A stretch of 64,000 bases of DNA from an uncultured Mediterraneibacter sp. (GCA_944384505.1 CALWTQ010000001.1:62001-126000); one strand, 5' to 3'. Shown: positions 48,282-57,522, counted from the first letter of the stretch. Notes: generated from the sequence alone by a model not told the origin. Numbers and translations are program-made.

Positions 48282-49172
48282 TCACACCTTAATATCTGTT
48301 ATCTTTTTCCCCATTGCGTAAGCCAGCAAGAATATTCCAATGCAGATGATCTTGACAAGAACCGTTGCAGGAGTGTTTGAACCTGCCATTCCTGTCCCCA
48401 GGCCTTTGAGCATAACGACAATCACAACCGGCATTACCATCATAATGTTCAGCTCATTCTTTGATCCGGCAAGCATCGTCTCTATCTCCATCTCGATCTC
48501 AATTTTATCATTGATAATCTCCCGCGTATCAGATACAATTCTCTTCAAATCTCCGCCTTGGCGGTTACATACCTCGAATACATTCGCAAAGCTCATGGCA
48601 TCATCAAGTCCGCTTCTCCTGGCAAAGTCCAGGAGCAGTTCTTCTATATTGATATTGTTGTCCAGTCCTGTGCAGATGATTTTCACTTCCTGCACAATGT
48701 CCGCGCCGTCCCCATAAATAGACGCCATATCAGACTCTGCGTCCCGAAAGGCCTCCACCGTATTCTGTCCGGCAGAATATGAAGCCGTAAGCGATTCAAG
48801 AAGATCCTTAAACTGTGTTCTCAGTTCAGCTGTCTGTTTCTTCTTTCGGTATTCACAGTAGTATTTCGGCAAAACCACTGCACATACGATCCCTCCGGCA
48901 AGCGCCAGAATCAGGTTGTTAAAAAAGGCGAACAGCACAACCACACCGGCTGCAAAACCCGCTGCCCATGAAACAAAGTAATCACCGGGTTTCATGTGGT
49001 AGACATGGTAATCCTTGCCAACGCCGAGCAGCCCTCTCAGCTCCCGGTACTGCTCCTTCTTCTTTTTCTCTTTTTTCTGTTTCTGCTTTTTCACTTTTTG
49101 CTTTTTGGCTTTTAAAGTGTCTGCCGTGTCGGCTCCCGCCGCCTTTTTCTCTGCTTTCCTCTTTCCAAACAT
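48282..49172 (-). CDS. tadB: Tad platform protein TadB
   Basis: 296 residues, F-family platform partner of TadC (ESLTASYSAGQNTVEAFRDA, NVFEVCNRQGGDLKRIV). It has an unusual N-terminal stretch of about 25 lysine-rich residues (KKQKVKKQKQKKEKKKKEQ) before the first membrane helices. It lies 2 bp after tadA. Confidence 0.88.
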   Translation of the reverse strand: MFGKRKAEKKAAGADTADTLKAKKQKVKKQKQKKEKKKKEQYRELRGLLGVGKDYHVYHMKPGDYFVSWAAGFAAGVVVLFAFFNNLILALAGGIVCAVVLPKYYCEYRKKKQTAELRTQFKDLLESLTASYSAGQNTVEAFRDAESDMASIYGDGADIVQEVKIICTGLDNNINIEELLLDFARRSGLDDAMSFANVFEVCNRQGGDLKRIVSDTREIINDKIEIEMEIETMLAGSKNELNIMMVMPVVIVVMLKGLGTGMAGSNTPATVLVKIICIGIFLLAYAMGKKITDIKV

Positions 49173-49174
49173 GG

Positions 49175-50413
49175 TTATATAACCTCGTTGATCCCTGCAA
49201 TTCTCAACTTATAATCGTTTATAAACGGCCGCTCTGTCCGTACAAGCCGTCCCGAAACTCTTTCCAGGGTGCTTTTCTCATCTTCCTCGAATTTATAAAC
49301 AGGATTGATCTGGATTTCTCCATTCTCATATCCGGTAATCTCGCTGATCTCCATCGTTCTCCTCGTCTTGTCCCTCAGCCTGGACAGATGAATAATAATA
49401 TCCACCGCCGAGGCAATCTGCTGTCGGATTGCTTCCAGAGGAAGCCCCTCTGATCCCTGGAGTACCATCGTCTCCAGACGGCGGAGCATATCTCTTGTCC
49501 CATTGGCGTGTCCTGTACTAAGCGATCCGTCATGTCCTGTATTCATAGCCTGCAGCATATCCAGCGCCTCACCGCCTCTGACCTCGCCCACGATAATTCT
49601 CTCCGGTCTCATACGGAGAGATGAACGGATCAGATCTCGTATCGTAACCGCGCCGCTGCCCGATGTATTCGCATTCCTTGTCTCCATCCGGACCAGATTG
49701 TCAATCCCCTCAATTTGCAGCTCAGCCGAATCCTCAATCGTAATCACACGCTCATCATGCGGAATAAAAGCTGACATAGCATTTAAAAAAGTCGTTTTCC
49801 CGGATCCTGTTCCTCCCGATATGAAGATGTTATACTTTGCCCTCACCAGAATCTCCAGGACATGAGCTACTTCACGGGTAATTGATCCATACTTTAAAAG
49901 CTGTTCGATCGTCATCGGGGTCTTAGAAAACTTACGGATCGTCACAGTAGCGCCGTTCAGCGAGATCGGAGGCAGAACCACATTTACACGTGAACCGTCC
50001 GGCAGCCTTGTATCCACGATGGGATTTGCCTGGTTCACTTCTCTTCCCGCCTGGCCCACAATCTTTTGTATGATATCTTCCAGTTGTTTTTCATCATCGA
50101 ATTTCTGCTCCAGCTTAAAGAGTGTACCGTCCTTTTCTATAAAAATGTCATTCGGCCCGTTAATCATCACCTCGGTAATCTGGTCGTCTTTTATAATTGA
50201 ATCCAGAAGCCCCAGCCCGCGGATGGAATTGAATATTCGCTCTGTTATATCCACCCGCTCTTCAATTGTGATGTACTCGCCCTTCACCTCTTCAATGATC
50301 AGGCCCTCTATCGCCGTTTCCAACGCATCGTCTGACATCCCGTTCAGATTATACCGTTCAAATATTTTCTTTTTCAGCTTCTTTACTATTTGTAACTTCT
50401 TTTCTTCCGTCAT
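49175..50413 (-). CDS. tadA: Tad secretion ATPase TadA/CpaF
   Basis: 412 residues. N-terminal helical region, then a GspE/PulE-type ATPase: Walker A GGTGSGKT at 200-207, Asp/His box and GEVRGGEALDMLQAMNTGHD. It powers pilus assembly on the TadB/TadC platform. The gene lies 9 bp after the TadZ-like gene. Confidence 0.95.
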   Translation of the reverse strand: MTEEKKLQIVKKLKKKIFERYNLNGMSDDALETAIEGLIIEEVKGEYITIEERVDITERIFNSIRGLGLLDSIIKDDQITEVMINGPNDIFIEKDGTLFKLEQKFDDEKQLEDIIQKIVGQAGREVNQANPIVDTRLPDGSRVNVVLPPISLNGATVTIRKFSKTPMTIEQLLKYGSITREVAHVLEILVRAKYNIFISGGTGSGKTTFLNAMSAFIPHDERVITIEDSAELQIEGIDNLVRMETRNANTSGSGAVTIRDLIRSSLRMRPERIIVGEVRGGEALDMLQAMNTGHDGSLSTGHANGTRDMLRRLETMVLQGSEGLPLEAIRQQIASAVDIIIHLSRLRDKTRRTMEISEITGYENGEIQINPVYKFEEDEKSTLERVSGRLVRTERPFINDYKLRIAGINEVI

Positions 50414-50422
50414 GGCAAATCT

Positions 50423-51481
50423 CTATATCCTGCTTAGTACATCAATCTTAGCTATCTCACGTATCAGTGCTCTTCCCGCAATTCCTTCAAACCGATGTAT
50501 TCCTCCCAGTACAGGAACTGCCGTTTTTTCCATCTGAATCCCTGTCTTAGAGCTATAACGGTTATACAACAGAATCATCTTGTCCAGAATACGAAACTCC
50601 TGCCTCTCCTCCAGAATACGGACAACTTCACAGAACCGTTCAAACTTCCCGTTACCGCACTCACTCCCATCGGCTATATATGCAATACGGTCCGCCCGGC
50701 TCTGCATCAGTCCGATTATGCGCTCCGTTATACTTCCTGACAGATCAACAACCACTTCCTCGTATTTCTCCATATGTGCCAATACAGAGAGCAAAGTCTC
50801 TATTTCCTGGTCTTTTAGTTCAAACATATCATACGCATTTTTACAGGTATGGAAAAATTCCACCCCTGACGCATCTGTTTGTATAAGACTTGCCAGCTTC
50901 AGCGCCAGATTACCGTTTCGGCTCTTTAAAGCATAGATTACATCCGAAAAGCTTAAATTTCCATCGCCTGTAAAATAAAGATCTGCATCTCCCAGCCGCT
51001 CCAGATTCAGATAAAAAATGTTTCGCCCCTCTGCCGCGCTGCGCAGGGCATAAGCTGCAGCCGCTGATGATGTTCCACTTCCGCCCTGGGCAGAGACGAA
51101 GAATACAACCCTTGCACGTGAATCACCTTCATTCTTTCTAAAATCCGGGGCGTTTTCCGCATAAATTCCGAGAATCGACTTATAGATATTTTCTACTTTC
51201 TGATACCGGCAGACTGCGGGTATCCCATCTATCTCACTTACATCTGGAGCATCACAAAAACAGCCTTTCACAATACGAAAACCGATTCTGCTTTCATCAA
51301 TCTCTGTCGGCTGATCCGAAAACAGAATATCCGCTCTTGTTTTTTTCAGGCTGTTATACATCATTTCTTTATCCGAAAACAGCATCAGACTTATTTTATC
51401 TTCATATTTCTTTTGAAAAGCTTTCGCAAGACGATTTACAAATTCCGTATTATGGTCTAAAATAATTACCTTTAATTTCAT
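50423..51481 (-). CDS. TadZ/CpaE-like localisation ATPase
   Basis: 352 residues. An N-terminal receiver-like domain (1-115) without a clear phosphorylation triad, then a MinD/ParA-like domain. The P-loop at 131-139 reads AQGGSGTSS and lacks the usual lysine, as in many TadZ proteins, so ATPase activity may be weak or absent. TadZ proteins mark the cell site for pilus assembly. It is the first gene of the Tad operon. Confidence 0.8.
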   Translation of the reverse strand: MKLKVIILDHNTEFVNRLAKAFQKKYEDKISLMLFSDKEMMYNSLKKTRADILFSDQPTEIDESRIGFRIVKGCFCDAPDVSEIDGIPAVCRYQKVENIYKSILGIYAENAPDFRKNEGDSRARVVFFVSAQGGSGTSSAAAAYALRSAAEGRNIFYLNLERLGDADLYFTGDGNLSFSDVIYALKSRNGNLALKLASLIQTDASGVEFFHTCKNAYDMFELKDQEIETLLSVLAHMEKYEEVVVDLSGSITERIIGLMQSRADRIAYIADGSECGNGKFERFCEVVRILEERQEFRILDKMILLYNRYSSKTGIQMEKTAVPVLGGIHRFEGIAGRALIREIAKIDVLSRI

Positions 51482-51515
51482 CTCTGTTTTATCCTGTTAT
51501 CACAATTTCAACACG

Positions 51516-51576
51516 TTATCACGTTAATATTATACGTCTTATCGTTATATTTTGCAATATTGATTTCCCGTATAAT
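51516..51576. promoter_or_regulatory. Divergent Tad/XRE promoter region with shared operator repeats
   Basis: Minus strand: TTGCAA (51552-51557), 17-bp spacer with ATAACGATAA, TATAAT (51529-51534), then two ATAACG/TTAACG copies; this drives the Tad operon. Plus strand: TATAAT at 51571-51576 with a weak -35 drives the XRE gene. The Tad promoter matches the kinase-operon promoter at 37821-37862 almost base for base. Confidence 0.78.
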
Positions 51577-51666
51577 GAAATGACATGTTCGTGGTATTTT
51601 CGGGAATTTTCTGTATTTCAGATTAAATTTCCGAACAAACTAACTTATATTTCGGAGGTGTTTCTT

Positions 51667-51975
51667 GTGAATATATTAGATAAAATTACCCGGCTCAGGC
51701 TGGAACGAGGCTGGTCGGAATACCAGCTTGCAGAGAAGTCCGGACTGACCCAGTCCACTATTTCCACCTGGTATCGGAAAAATATGCTGCCTACAATTCC
51801 ATCGCTTGTTAAAATCTGCGATGCATTCGGACTGTCTCTTTCTCAGTTCTTTCTTGAAGAGGACGGAAAGACAATTCAAATAAACGAACAGCAGCGGAGA
51901 TTATTAGAATCCGCAGCGCGGCTTGAACCGAAGCAATACAGCGCGCTGCTGGATTTTCTGGAGACATTGCCCTGA
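51667..51975 (+). CDS. XRE-family transcriptional regulator
   Basis: 102 residues from GTG 51667, 8 bases after GGAGG; an upstream ATG at 51580 lies close to the promoter and lacks a site. Helix-turn-helix at about 10-60 (SEYQLAEKSGLTQSTISTWY, PSLVKICDAFGLSLSQFF). It is divergent from the Tad operon and shares its control region, so it probably regulates that operon and itself, and perhaps the kinase operon with the matching promoter. Confidence 0.85.
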   Translation: MNILDKITRLRLERGWSEYQLAEKSGLTQSTISTWYRKNMLPTIPSLVKICDAFGLSLSQFFLEEDGKTIQINEQQRRLLESAARLEPKQYSALLDFLETLP

Positions 51976-52128
51976 ATCATAAATATCCCGCCCAACTGCC
52001 CTGAAGATGATAGCGCTTTTATTGTTGAGGTTCCGGAACTTTCCGGATGCATGTCTGATGCTGAAATTACAAGCGATGCAATGGCTAATGCCAAAGCCGT
52101 TATGAAAGAATTGCCGGCCATTACGTAA
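51976..52128 (+). pseudogene. HicB-like antitoxin remnant
   Basis: Directly after the XRE stop and in the same frame, the translation contains SAFIVEVPELSGCMSDAEIT and SDAMANAKAVMKELPAIT, the core of a HicB antitoxin (usual form xxVPELPGCxSDGxTxxEALxNAxxAI). There is no start codon, N-terminus or DNA-binding domain, and no HicA gene beside it. It is a decayed fragment. Confidence 0.7.
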
Positions 52129-52193
52129 TCCATAAGAAAAAGGTACGGAACCCAAAGGGCGGTTAATATATGCATAACTTATCCAGTATATAT

Positions 52194-53237
52194 TTATCCA
52201 TATACGACCGGCGAATCATTAATCTCTTCCTGACGACCCCTTTCTTCTGCCTCCGTTTTCTTTCTATTTGTTTCAATTTCGATGTCTATAATCTCGTCAT
52301 TATTTTCGTTTGTCATGATGTTACTGTAAGCAAAGTCCACCTTGACTATTTCTTTCCCCAGCTGGCTTTCATCTGTCTCAATTCCAAACCAGCGATTATT
52401 CCAGGATGTTTTATCCAACGCAATATTCTCTACTCCACTTTCTTTCAGAAGTTCATTCGCCCTGTCACAGAACTCTTGCTGAGTCGAAACATATTGTGCA
52501 CCTTCTGCCGTATAGCTGGTATACCCCGAGGCATATACAACCAGTTCTGATTGATTCCGAATAGTATAAGCTCTTAGTTCTCCTGTGTCTCCCTGTCTAA
52601 TCTCTCTTGTTATCCGATACGATTCTTCCATACTGCTGCCCGTCAGCCTATATCCGTAAACCTCTTCTTTATACTGTGTAATATCCTTACCGGCAGAAGC
52701 AGTCAAATCTTCCTCTTCTGACATTTCCGCCCAGACAAGCCAATTGTCATTTATCACAGCATAACACCTGCTCTTGATTTCCGGGTTGCATAAACTGACC
52801 GTATATCCTCCTGATCCCGCCACTCTATAATCATAAACATATTCAGCGTTCAAAAATATGCTTCCATTTTCATCATCCGCCAAGTAGATGCAGACCAGTC
52901 CGTCTTCATTTTCAGACGGATGTACTACTTTATAAAAAACCGCACCGCCATTGGATCCTTCTATAAACTCCTCATCATATGTTGTTTTCCTACTCCCGTC
53001 TTTCCGCACCGTATTTGATACTCGTATGCCATAAACAGGGTTATCCGCTAAACCATAGCGCTCTTCAATATATAATTTAATTTCATCTTCATACTCTTCT
53101 TCAGCATTTCCCCAGTCATTCTCAGATTTTGGGTAGCCGGAGCACGCACACAGTACAACTGCAGCTACACCTGCCACGATTCCCATACTGCCAATTGCAC
53201 ACCTGGCTATGCTTTTTTCATTCTTTCTACTTTTCAT
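52194..53237 (-). CDS. Lipoprotein of unknown function
   Basis: 347 residues from ATG 53237; the open frame before it has no good start. Signal peptide with lipobox VLCAC (about 23-33), then a hydrophilic mostly beta domain. A repeated-looking segment near GSIFLNAEYVYDYRV and a C-terminal WFGIETDESQLGKE are visible, but no family is recognised. It sits 26 bp after an Lgt-like gene, the enzyme type that lipidates such proteins. Confidence 0.7.
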   Translation of the reverse strand: MKSRKNEKSIARCAIGSMGIVAGVAAVVLCACSGYPKSENDWGNAEEEYEDEIKLYIEERYGLADNPVYGIRVSNTVRKDGSRKTTYDEEFIEGSNGGAVFYKVVHPSENEDGLVCIYLADDENGSIFLNAEYVYDYRVAGSGGYTVSLCNPEIKSRCYAVINDNWLVWAEMSEEEDLTASAGKDITQYKEEVYGYRLTGSSMEESYRITREIRQGDTGELRAYTIRNQSELVVYASGYTSYTAEGAQYVSTQQEFCDRANELLKESGVENIALDKTSWNNRWFGIETDESQLGKEIVKVDFAYSNIMTNENNDEIIDIEIETNRKKTEAEERGRQEEINDSPVVYG

Positions 53238-53262
53238 TTCACAATTCCCCGTTACTTTACGC

Positions 53263-54072
53263 CTACCTATTTCTATTCCGTTCCCATACCCGGGGCAAAT
53301 TCCCCAATCTGAAATTTTTACTGCAACTGTTCCACACCGCTCCCATGAACAGAACGATACTGATCCACTGTGAGGTCGACAATCCGCAGAATATCCCCCT
53401 CTCTGCATTATCATTTCTGAAAAACTCAAGGACGAACCGAATAACGGCATATCCCGCCAGATATATTTCAACGCTTAGCAAATCTTTTTGCTTCCTGTTT
53501 ATATAAACAAACAGGGAAAACGAAAGTAAAAGTTCCGTTGCCGCCTCTATCCCCTGAACAGGAAAGAGCGCTGCCTGACGCGGCGCAAATAATGATTCTG
53601 TATATGTAACCGCTCCCGGTCCGTTATATGGAATCCCGTAACAGCACCCGGTCAGCAGACATCCGATTCGTCCAAATGCATGTGCAAGAGGTATGACCGG
53701 AATATAAATTTTTATATATTGAGGAGTATCAATTTTCAAAAGTTTTCCGCAAAGAATCACCCCTGCAAATCCCCCTGCCAGTCCACCGTAAAAAACAAAA
53801 CCGCCGGTAATCAGGCTATTCAGATATCCGCTCTCCAGCAGTCTTGAATAATCAATCGCCGGAAGCGATACAACAAGATACAGGAGCTTTGCTCCCACCA
53901 TAGCTCCAAGCCCGGCGGCTCCCGCAAGAGACGCAAAATCATTAAAATCCATTTGATATACGCGCGTCTGAACATATCCGGCTATTCCCGCCGCGAGCAC
54001 TCCCAATACAATAAATAAGCCGTAATATGGGATTGTCATTGATCCAATTTGTACTCCCACACTCTCTACCAT
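53263..54072 (-). CDS. Lgt-like prolipoprotein diacylglyceryl transferase homologue
   Basis: 269 residues from ATG 54072 (an ATG at 54111 is possible), about seven membrane helices. Family blocks: IPYYGLFIVLG, GGFVFYGGLAGG, HAFGRIGCLLTGCCYG, FPVQGIEA and RFVLEFFRND. The classic GRxGNF..GE signature is GRIGCLLTGCC here, as in a Firmicutes subgroup of uncertain activity. It may lipidate local lipoproteins or act on another acceptor. Confidence 0.8.
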   Translation of the reverse strand: MVESVGVQIGSMTIPYYGLFIVLGVLAAGIAGYVQTRVYQMDFNDFASLAGAAGLGAMVGAKLLYLVVSLPAIDYSRLLESGYLNSLITGGFVFYGGLAGGFAGVILCGKLLKIDTPQYIKIYIPVIPLAHAFGRIGCLLTGCCYGIPYNGPGAVTYTESLFAPRQAALFPVQGIEAATELLLSFSLFVYINRKQKDLLSVEIYLAGYAVIRFVLEFFRNDNAERGIFCGLSTSQWISIVLFMGAVWNSCSKNFRLGNLPRVWERNRNR

Positions 54073-54149
54073 TCTTTCTTTTTTATTAATTGGAGATGCA
54101 CAACCATGCATCTCCGCTTTTCAGTCAATAGTATCTTTCCCATCAATGC

Positions 54150-54401
54150 CTATGACAATGCCGCCAGGCCTCCAACACATGCGATACACGCAATATACAT
54201 GAGCAGGCACAGGATAGTTCCGATAATAGAACAAACAAACCCAGCTGACGCAAGTCCCGACTGATCCGGTACTTTTTTTGCCTGAGCTCCCATTATAATC
54301 CCGATAATTCCAAGGATCGCTCCAAGCCACCCCAGGCTGCCTGCGCTGAATAGCCCAATTACAATTGAAATGATTCCTAATACTAGTGATGCTACTGCCA
54401 T
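54150..54401 (-). CDS. Small DUF4190-like membrane protein
   Basis: 83 residues with two or three Gly-rich membrane helices (ASLVLGIISIVIGLF, LGWLGAILGIIGIIMGAQAK, ICSIIGTIL-like end). The pattern matches DUF4190. No function is known. It lies among zinc-ribbon and kinase genes. Confidence 0.75.
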   Translation of the reverse strand: MAVASLVLGIISIVIGLFSAGSLGWLGAILGIIGIIMGAQAKKVPDQSGLASAGFVCSIIGTILCLLMYIACIACVGGLAALS

Positions 54402-54437
54402 TTGTTTTTCTCCTTTTCTTTTGTAAAATTTTATATA

Positions 54438-54479
54438 GTAGCAGTTCAGTCAGCAGTTATGAATTTTCTGAACTGTTAC
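54438..54479. repeat. AACAGTTCAG-type inverted repeat
   Basis: GTAGCAGTTCAG and CTGAACTGTTAC pair around about 18 bases. The position is between a zinc-ribbon gene stop and the DUF4190 gene start. It is the same arm family as at 32253 and at the ends of the 22365 element. Confidence 0.6.
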
Positions 54480-54495
54480 ATACGCATTCATTGGT

Positions 54496-55221
54496 CTACA
54501 TGGAATCTGGATTGATATACCAACTTCCACCCACCTTAATAACCTCAATAGTTATAGTTTCTTCGTTTTTTGTTTCAGCATTTGATTCTCCACCTTTAAC
54601 CGTCCCTGTCAGAGTAATCTCGACCTCTTTCCCCTCTTTAATTTCAAGCACAAGATCACTTTCCGCCAGAGCATCCTCTATCTCTCTGATCTCCCTTTCC
54701 GACAGATCAAATGCATCCTCTATCTCATAATCAATTTCATAATCAACATCTGTCAGGTCAATACCTGCAAAATAGGAAAATGAGTCTTCTAGCTCCTCTG
54801 CCATCTCATTTCTGTCATAACCGGTTTCTTCCTCAACCAGTTCAAGCATCTCGTCAGGAAATGCTTTCATAATCTGTTTCCCGTCCTGCTTTTCAACTCC
54901 TTCTATCAGGTTTTTGATCGGTGTTTTATAGCCGCCCCCAAAAAACAATCTCAGGATAAAGGCCGCAACTATCACCAGTATCACAATCGCGCCAATCGCA
55001 AATATCGGGACTTTTTTCTTCTTCCCGGCTGCCATTGCTCCGCCTGACATATTCCCTCCTGACGATATTCCTCCCGACGGATATCCGCCAGCATTTCCGC
55101 CGCTCCCCGCCGGATTATTATGCGGTGTTCCCTGCCCTGATGATTGAGGCGCCGGAGCTCCGCATTTCGGGCAGAACTTAGTCCCCTCCCTTAACTGGTT
55201 TCCACAATTTTGACAATACAT
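54496..55221 (-). CDS. Zinc-ribbon single-pass membrane protein
   Basis: 241 residues. Zinc ribbon (YCQNCGNQLREGTKFCPKCG), Gly/Pro/Ser-rich linker (about 24-70), membrane helix (about 75-97), and an exterior domain with KNLIEGVEKQDGKQIMKAFP that resembles the start of TcaA/DUF4878-type domains. It is just downstream of the NPCBM kinase. Role unknown; a surface partner or substrate of the kinase is plausible. Confidence 0.78.
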   Translation of the reverse strand: MYCQNCGNQLREGTKFCPKCGAPAPQSSGQGTPHNNPAGSGGNAGGYPSGGISSGGNMSGGAMAAGKKKKVPIFAIGAIVILVIVAAFILRLFFGGGYKTPIKNLIEGVEKQDGKQIMKAFPDEMLELVEEETGYDRNEMAEELEDSFSYFAGIDLTDVDYEIDYEIEDAFDLSEREIREIEDALAESDLVLEIKEGKEVEITLTGTVKGGESNAETKNEETITIEVIKVGGSWYINPDSM

Positions 55222-55263
55222 ACTCTTCTTCCTCCCTTGTATTTTCTAACAGCAAGACTGTTA

Positions 55264-57522
55264 CTATCTGTGAAGTTCAAAATCCGACAGCAGGACAAAT
55301 ACGTCCCCCGTTCCGTCATCTGAATAAAAGCGAAGCTCAATTCTCAGCCAGGAGATCCCCGTCAGTTCCAGATCAACAGTGACAGGCTCTGTCTTCTTGG
55401 TAATATTATATTGAACAAGCTCAGTATCATCTCCGAGAATCACAAGTTTCGCCCCGACATCATCAATCATTTTATCTGATACCGCAATTGTTCCTGTCAG
55501 TCTGGAATATTCTCCTCCAAGATGGTATTCAGCAAAAGCCGCACGATCTTCGGCATATCCATGGTTCCCCCAGGAGCTCGAGCCATAGGTCTCAAGTTCT
55601 AACAGGTTCGCCGGAGAATAGATATTTCCAAAAACATCATTTCTTGTGTGGTCATCAATCACTGTGATGCGGTCATTTCCATTCGTCATCTTCATATCTG
55701 TCAAATCTATAACTTCCTGTTCCATCTCTCTGTTGTCTTCTGCTGCAGAATTCTCTGTTAATTCAGCTGCTTCCATCAATTCGGCGTCTGCCAGCAATAC
55801 ATAAACATCCCCTGTTCCATCAACAGATCTGTATACAAGATTAATCTTCAGTACATCTACTCCACTCAAATCAAGTTTAAATTTAATCGGCTCTGTCTTT
55901 CGTTCCACATCATAATACGCCAGTATCTCATCATCCCCGAGAAACTCCAGGCGGGCTCCGACTTTTTCATCAGAAGTCATGTCAGACACAGCGGCCGTTC
56001 CCGTCATAGATTCATACTGATTCTGGATTTTATATTCCGCAAATGTCACACGGTCTTCCGCATATCCATATTCTCCCCATGCGCTGGAGCCGTACGTATG
56101 CAGCTCCAAAGTATTACCCCCGTTATATGAATTGCCGAGCGTATCCATCGTGCTCTCCGCATCCGTAAAGCCATCGCTCGCATTCACTGGAGTCATATCT
56201 GAAAGCTTCATAACTGCCGGGCTTTTCTCCTCAGCTGCAGTTTGCTCAGATACTTTCAGGCTTTCGTCTGATTTTGACTCGTCCGCCGTTTCAGATAGAT
56301 CCTGCCCCGTATCATCCTCTCTCTCCGCCACAACACTCTCTGATACATTCTTTCCGGCAAATTTAACCGCAGTAAATATTCCGGCAGCTCCCACAACTGC
56401 GACAGCCAGAACGCTGGCTAGGATCATCGGTATTTTTGATTTCTTTTTCTTGCCTGCTCTTTTGCTCTTTTCCGTTTCTTCCTGCTCTGTTCCCGGATTT
56501 TTCTTTCTGTATGCGTCACCTTGCCCTGCTTCCTGAATTTGCCTGTTCCCATATTGTATTTGGCTTTCCCGCCTGGCCTGCTCTCCTCCGCCCACAGCCG
56601 CGCCCTTATATCCCGCAGCATTTAAAAGCGCATTTTTCATAGCTGTAGCAGACGCGAATCGCTTCTTTGGGTCAAAATCGCATGCGCACAGAATGATCTG
56701 CGCCAGGGCAGGTGAAGCGTCACATGGCGGCGGAAGAGGCTCGCCGCTCATTCTCCTTCTCAGTGCGGCCATCCGTTCATTCGGATTCATAAGCTGCTGT
56801 TCTGTATTTAAGAATGGCAGCCGATTTCGGTTCATCAGCCGATAGAGAACCATTCCGAGAGAATATATATCTACAGTTTCGTCATACTGTCTTCCCCGCT
56901 CCACTTCTGGCGCCATATAGTTATAAGTCCCTTTCTGCGAGAGTCCGCCTGTAACATTTTCCAGCTTCCTTGCAATGCCGAAATCCCCCAGCTTAAAATC
57001 TCCGAAGCTGTTAACAAATATGTTTTCCGGCTTAATGTCCCGGTGGATCACATTCCGCTTCGCGCAGAGTTCAAGCGCCGTACATATGTCGCATCCAAGC
57101 TTAATCACCTCACGCTCGTTCATATGCTTTGTCTGGATGTAAGTGTTAAACGGAGTCAGCAGTTCCATCCGTATGTAAATATCCCACCCCGGCCGATTTA
57201 TCTTCTCCACCACTTTGTAGTCTTCAACGCTGACGATATTCTGGACTCCCTTCAGGGATTCCATCAGCTGGATCTCCCGAACGAAATCGTTCACAATTCC
57301 CCGGAGATAGGTCATCGTCCCATCGGCGCTCAGCCCCTCAGAACGAAGCGACTCAATCTCCGATTCATCCTGAGGGATAGAGATTACTTTTACTGCGGTG
57401 CGGCTCTCAATCTGATGATCTCTGCGTACCGCCTCATATACCACTCCGAAGGATCCCTTCCCGATCTTTCTGACGATCTGCCATTCCGGCCATACGCCCT
57501 GTAAAATATTTTCTTCCATCAC
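55264..57522 (-). CDS. Hanks-type Ser/Thr kinase with tandem exported NPCBM-like domains
   Basis: 752 residues. A complete kinase (about 12-305): GKGSFGVVYE, Lys45, HRDIKPEN with Asp162, DFG at 180-182, APE at 204-206. One membrane helix (about 363-385), a Ser/Glu-rich stalk, then two related exterior domains (about 445-600 and 615-752), each with LELHTYGSSAWG- or LETYGSSSWG-like, YAEDRxxFAEY and GTGDVxVLL blocks as in the NPCBM/CBM51 carbohydrate-binding fold. It probably senses a cell-wall or external glycan. It follows a PP2C phosphatase gene. Confidence 0.88.
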   Translation of the reverse strand: MMEENILQGVWPEWQIVRKIGKGSFGVVYEAVRRDHQIESRTAVKVISIPQDESEIESLRSEGLSADGTMTYLRGIVNDFVREIQLMESLKGVQNIVSVEDYKVVEKINRPGWDIYIRMELLTPFNTYIQTKHMNEREVIKLGCDICTALELCAKRNVIHRDIKPENIFVNSFGDFKLGDFGIARKLENVTGGLSQKGTYNYMAPEVERGRQYDETVDIYSLGMVLYRLMNRNRLPFLNTEQQLMNPNERMAALRRRMSGEPLPPPCDASPALAQIILCACDFDPKKRFASATAMKNALLNAAGYKGAAVGGGEQARRESQIQYGNRQIQEAGQGDAYRKKNPGTEQEETEKSKRAGKKKKSKIPMILASVLAVAVVGAAGIFTAVKFAGKNVSESVVAEREDDTGQDLSETADESKSDESLKVSEQTAAEEKSPAVMKLSDMTPVNASDGFTDAESTMDTLGNSYNGGNTLELHTYGSSAWGEYGYAEDRVTFAEYKIQNQYESMTGTAAVSDMTSDEKVGARLEFLGDDEILAYYDVERKTEPIKFKLDLSGVDVLKINLVYRSVDGTGDVYVLLADAELMEAAELTENSAAEDNREMEQEVIDLTDMKMTNGNDRITVIDDHTRNDVFGNIYSPANLLELETYGSSSWGNHGYAEDRAAFAEYHLGGEYSRLTGTIAVSDKMIDDVGAKLVILGDDTELVQYNITKKTEPVTVDLELTGISWLRIELRFYSDDGTGDVFVLLSDFELHR

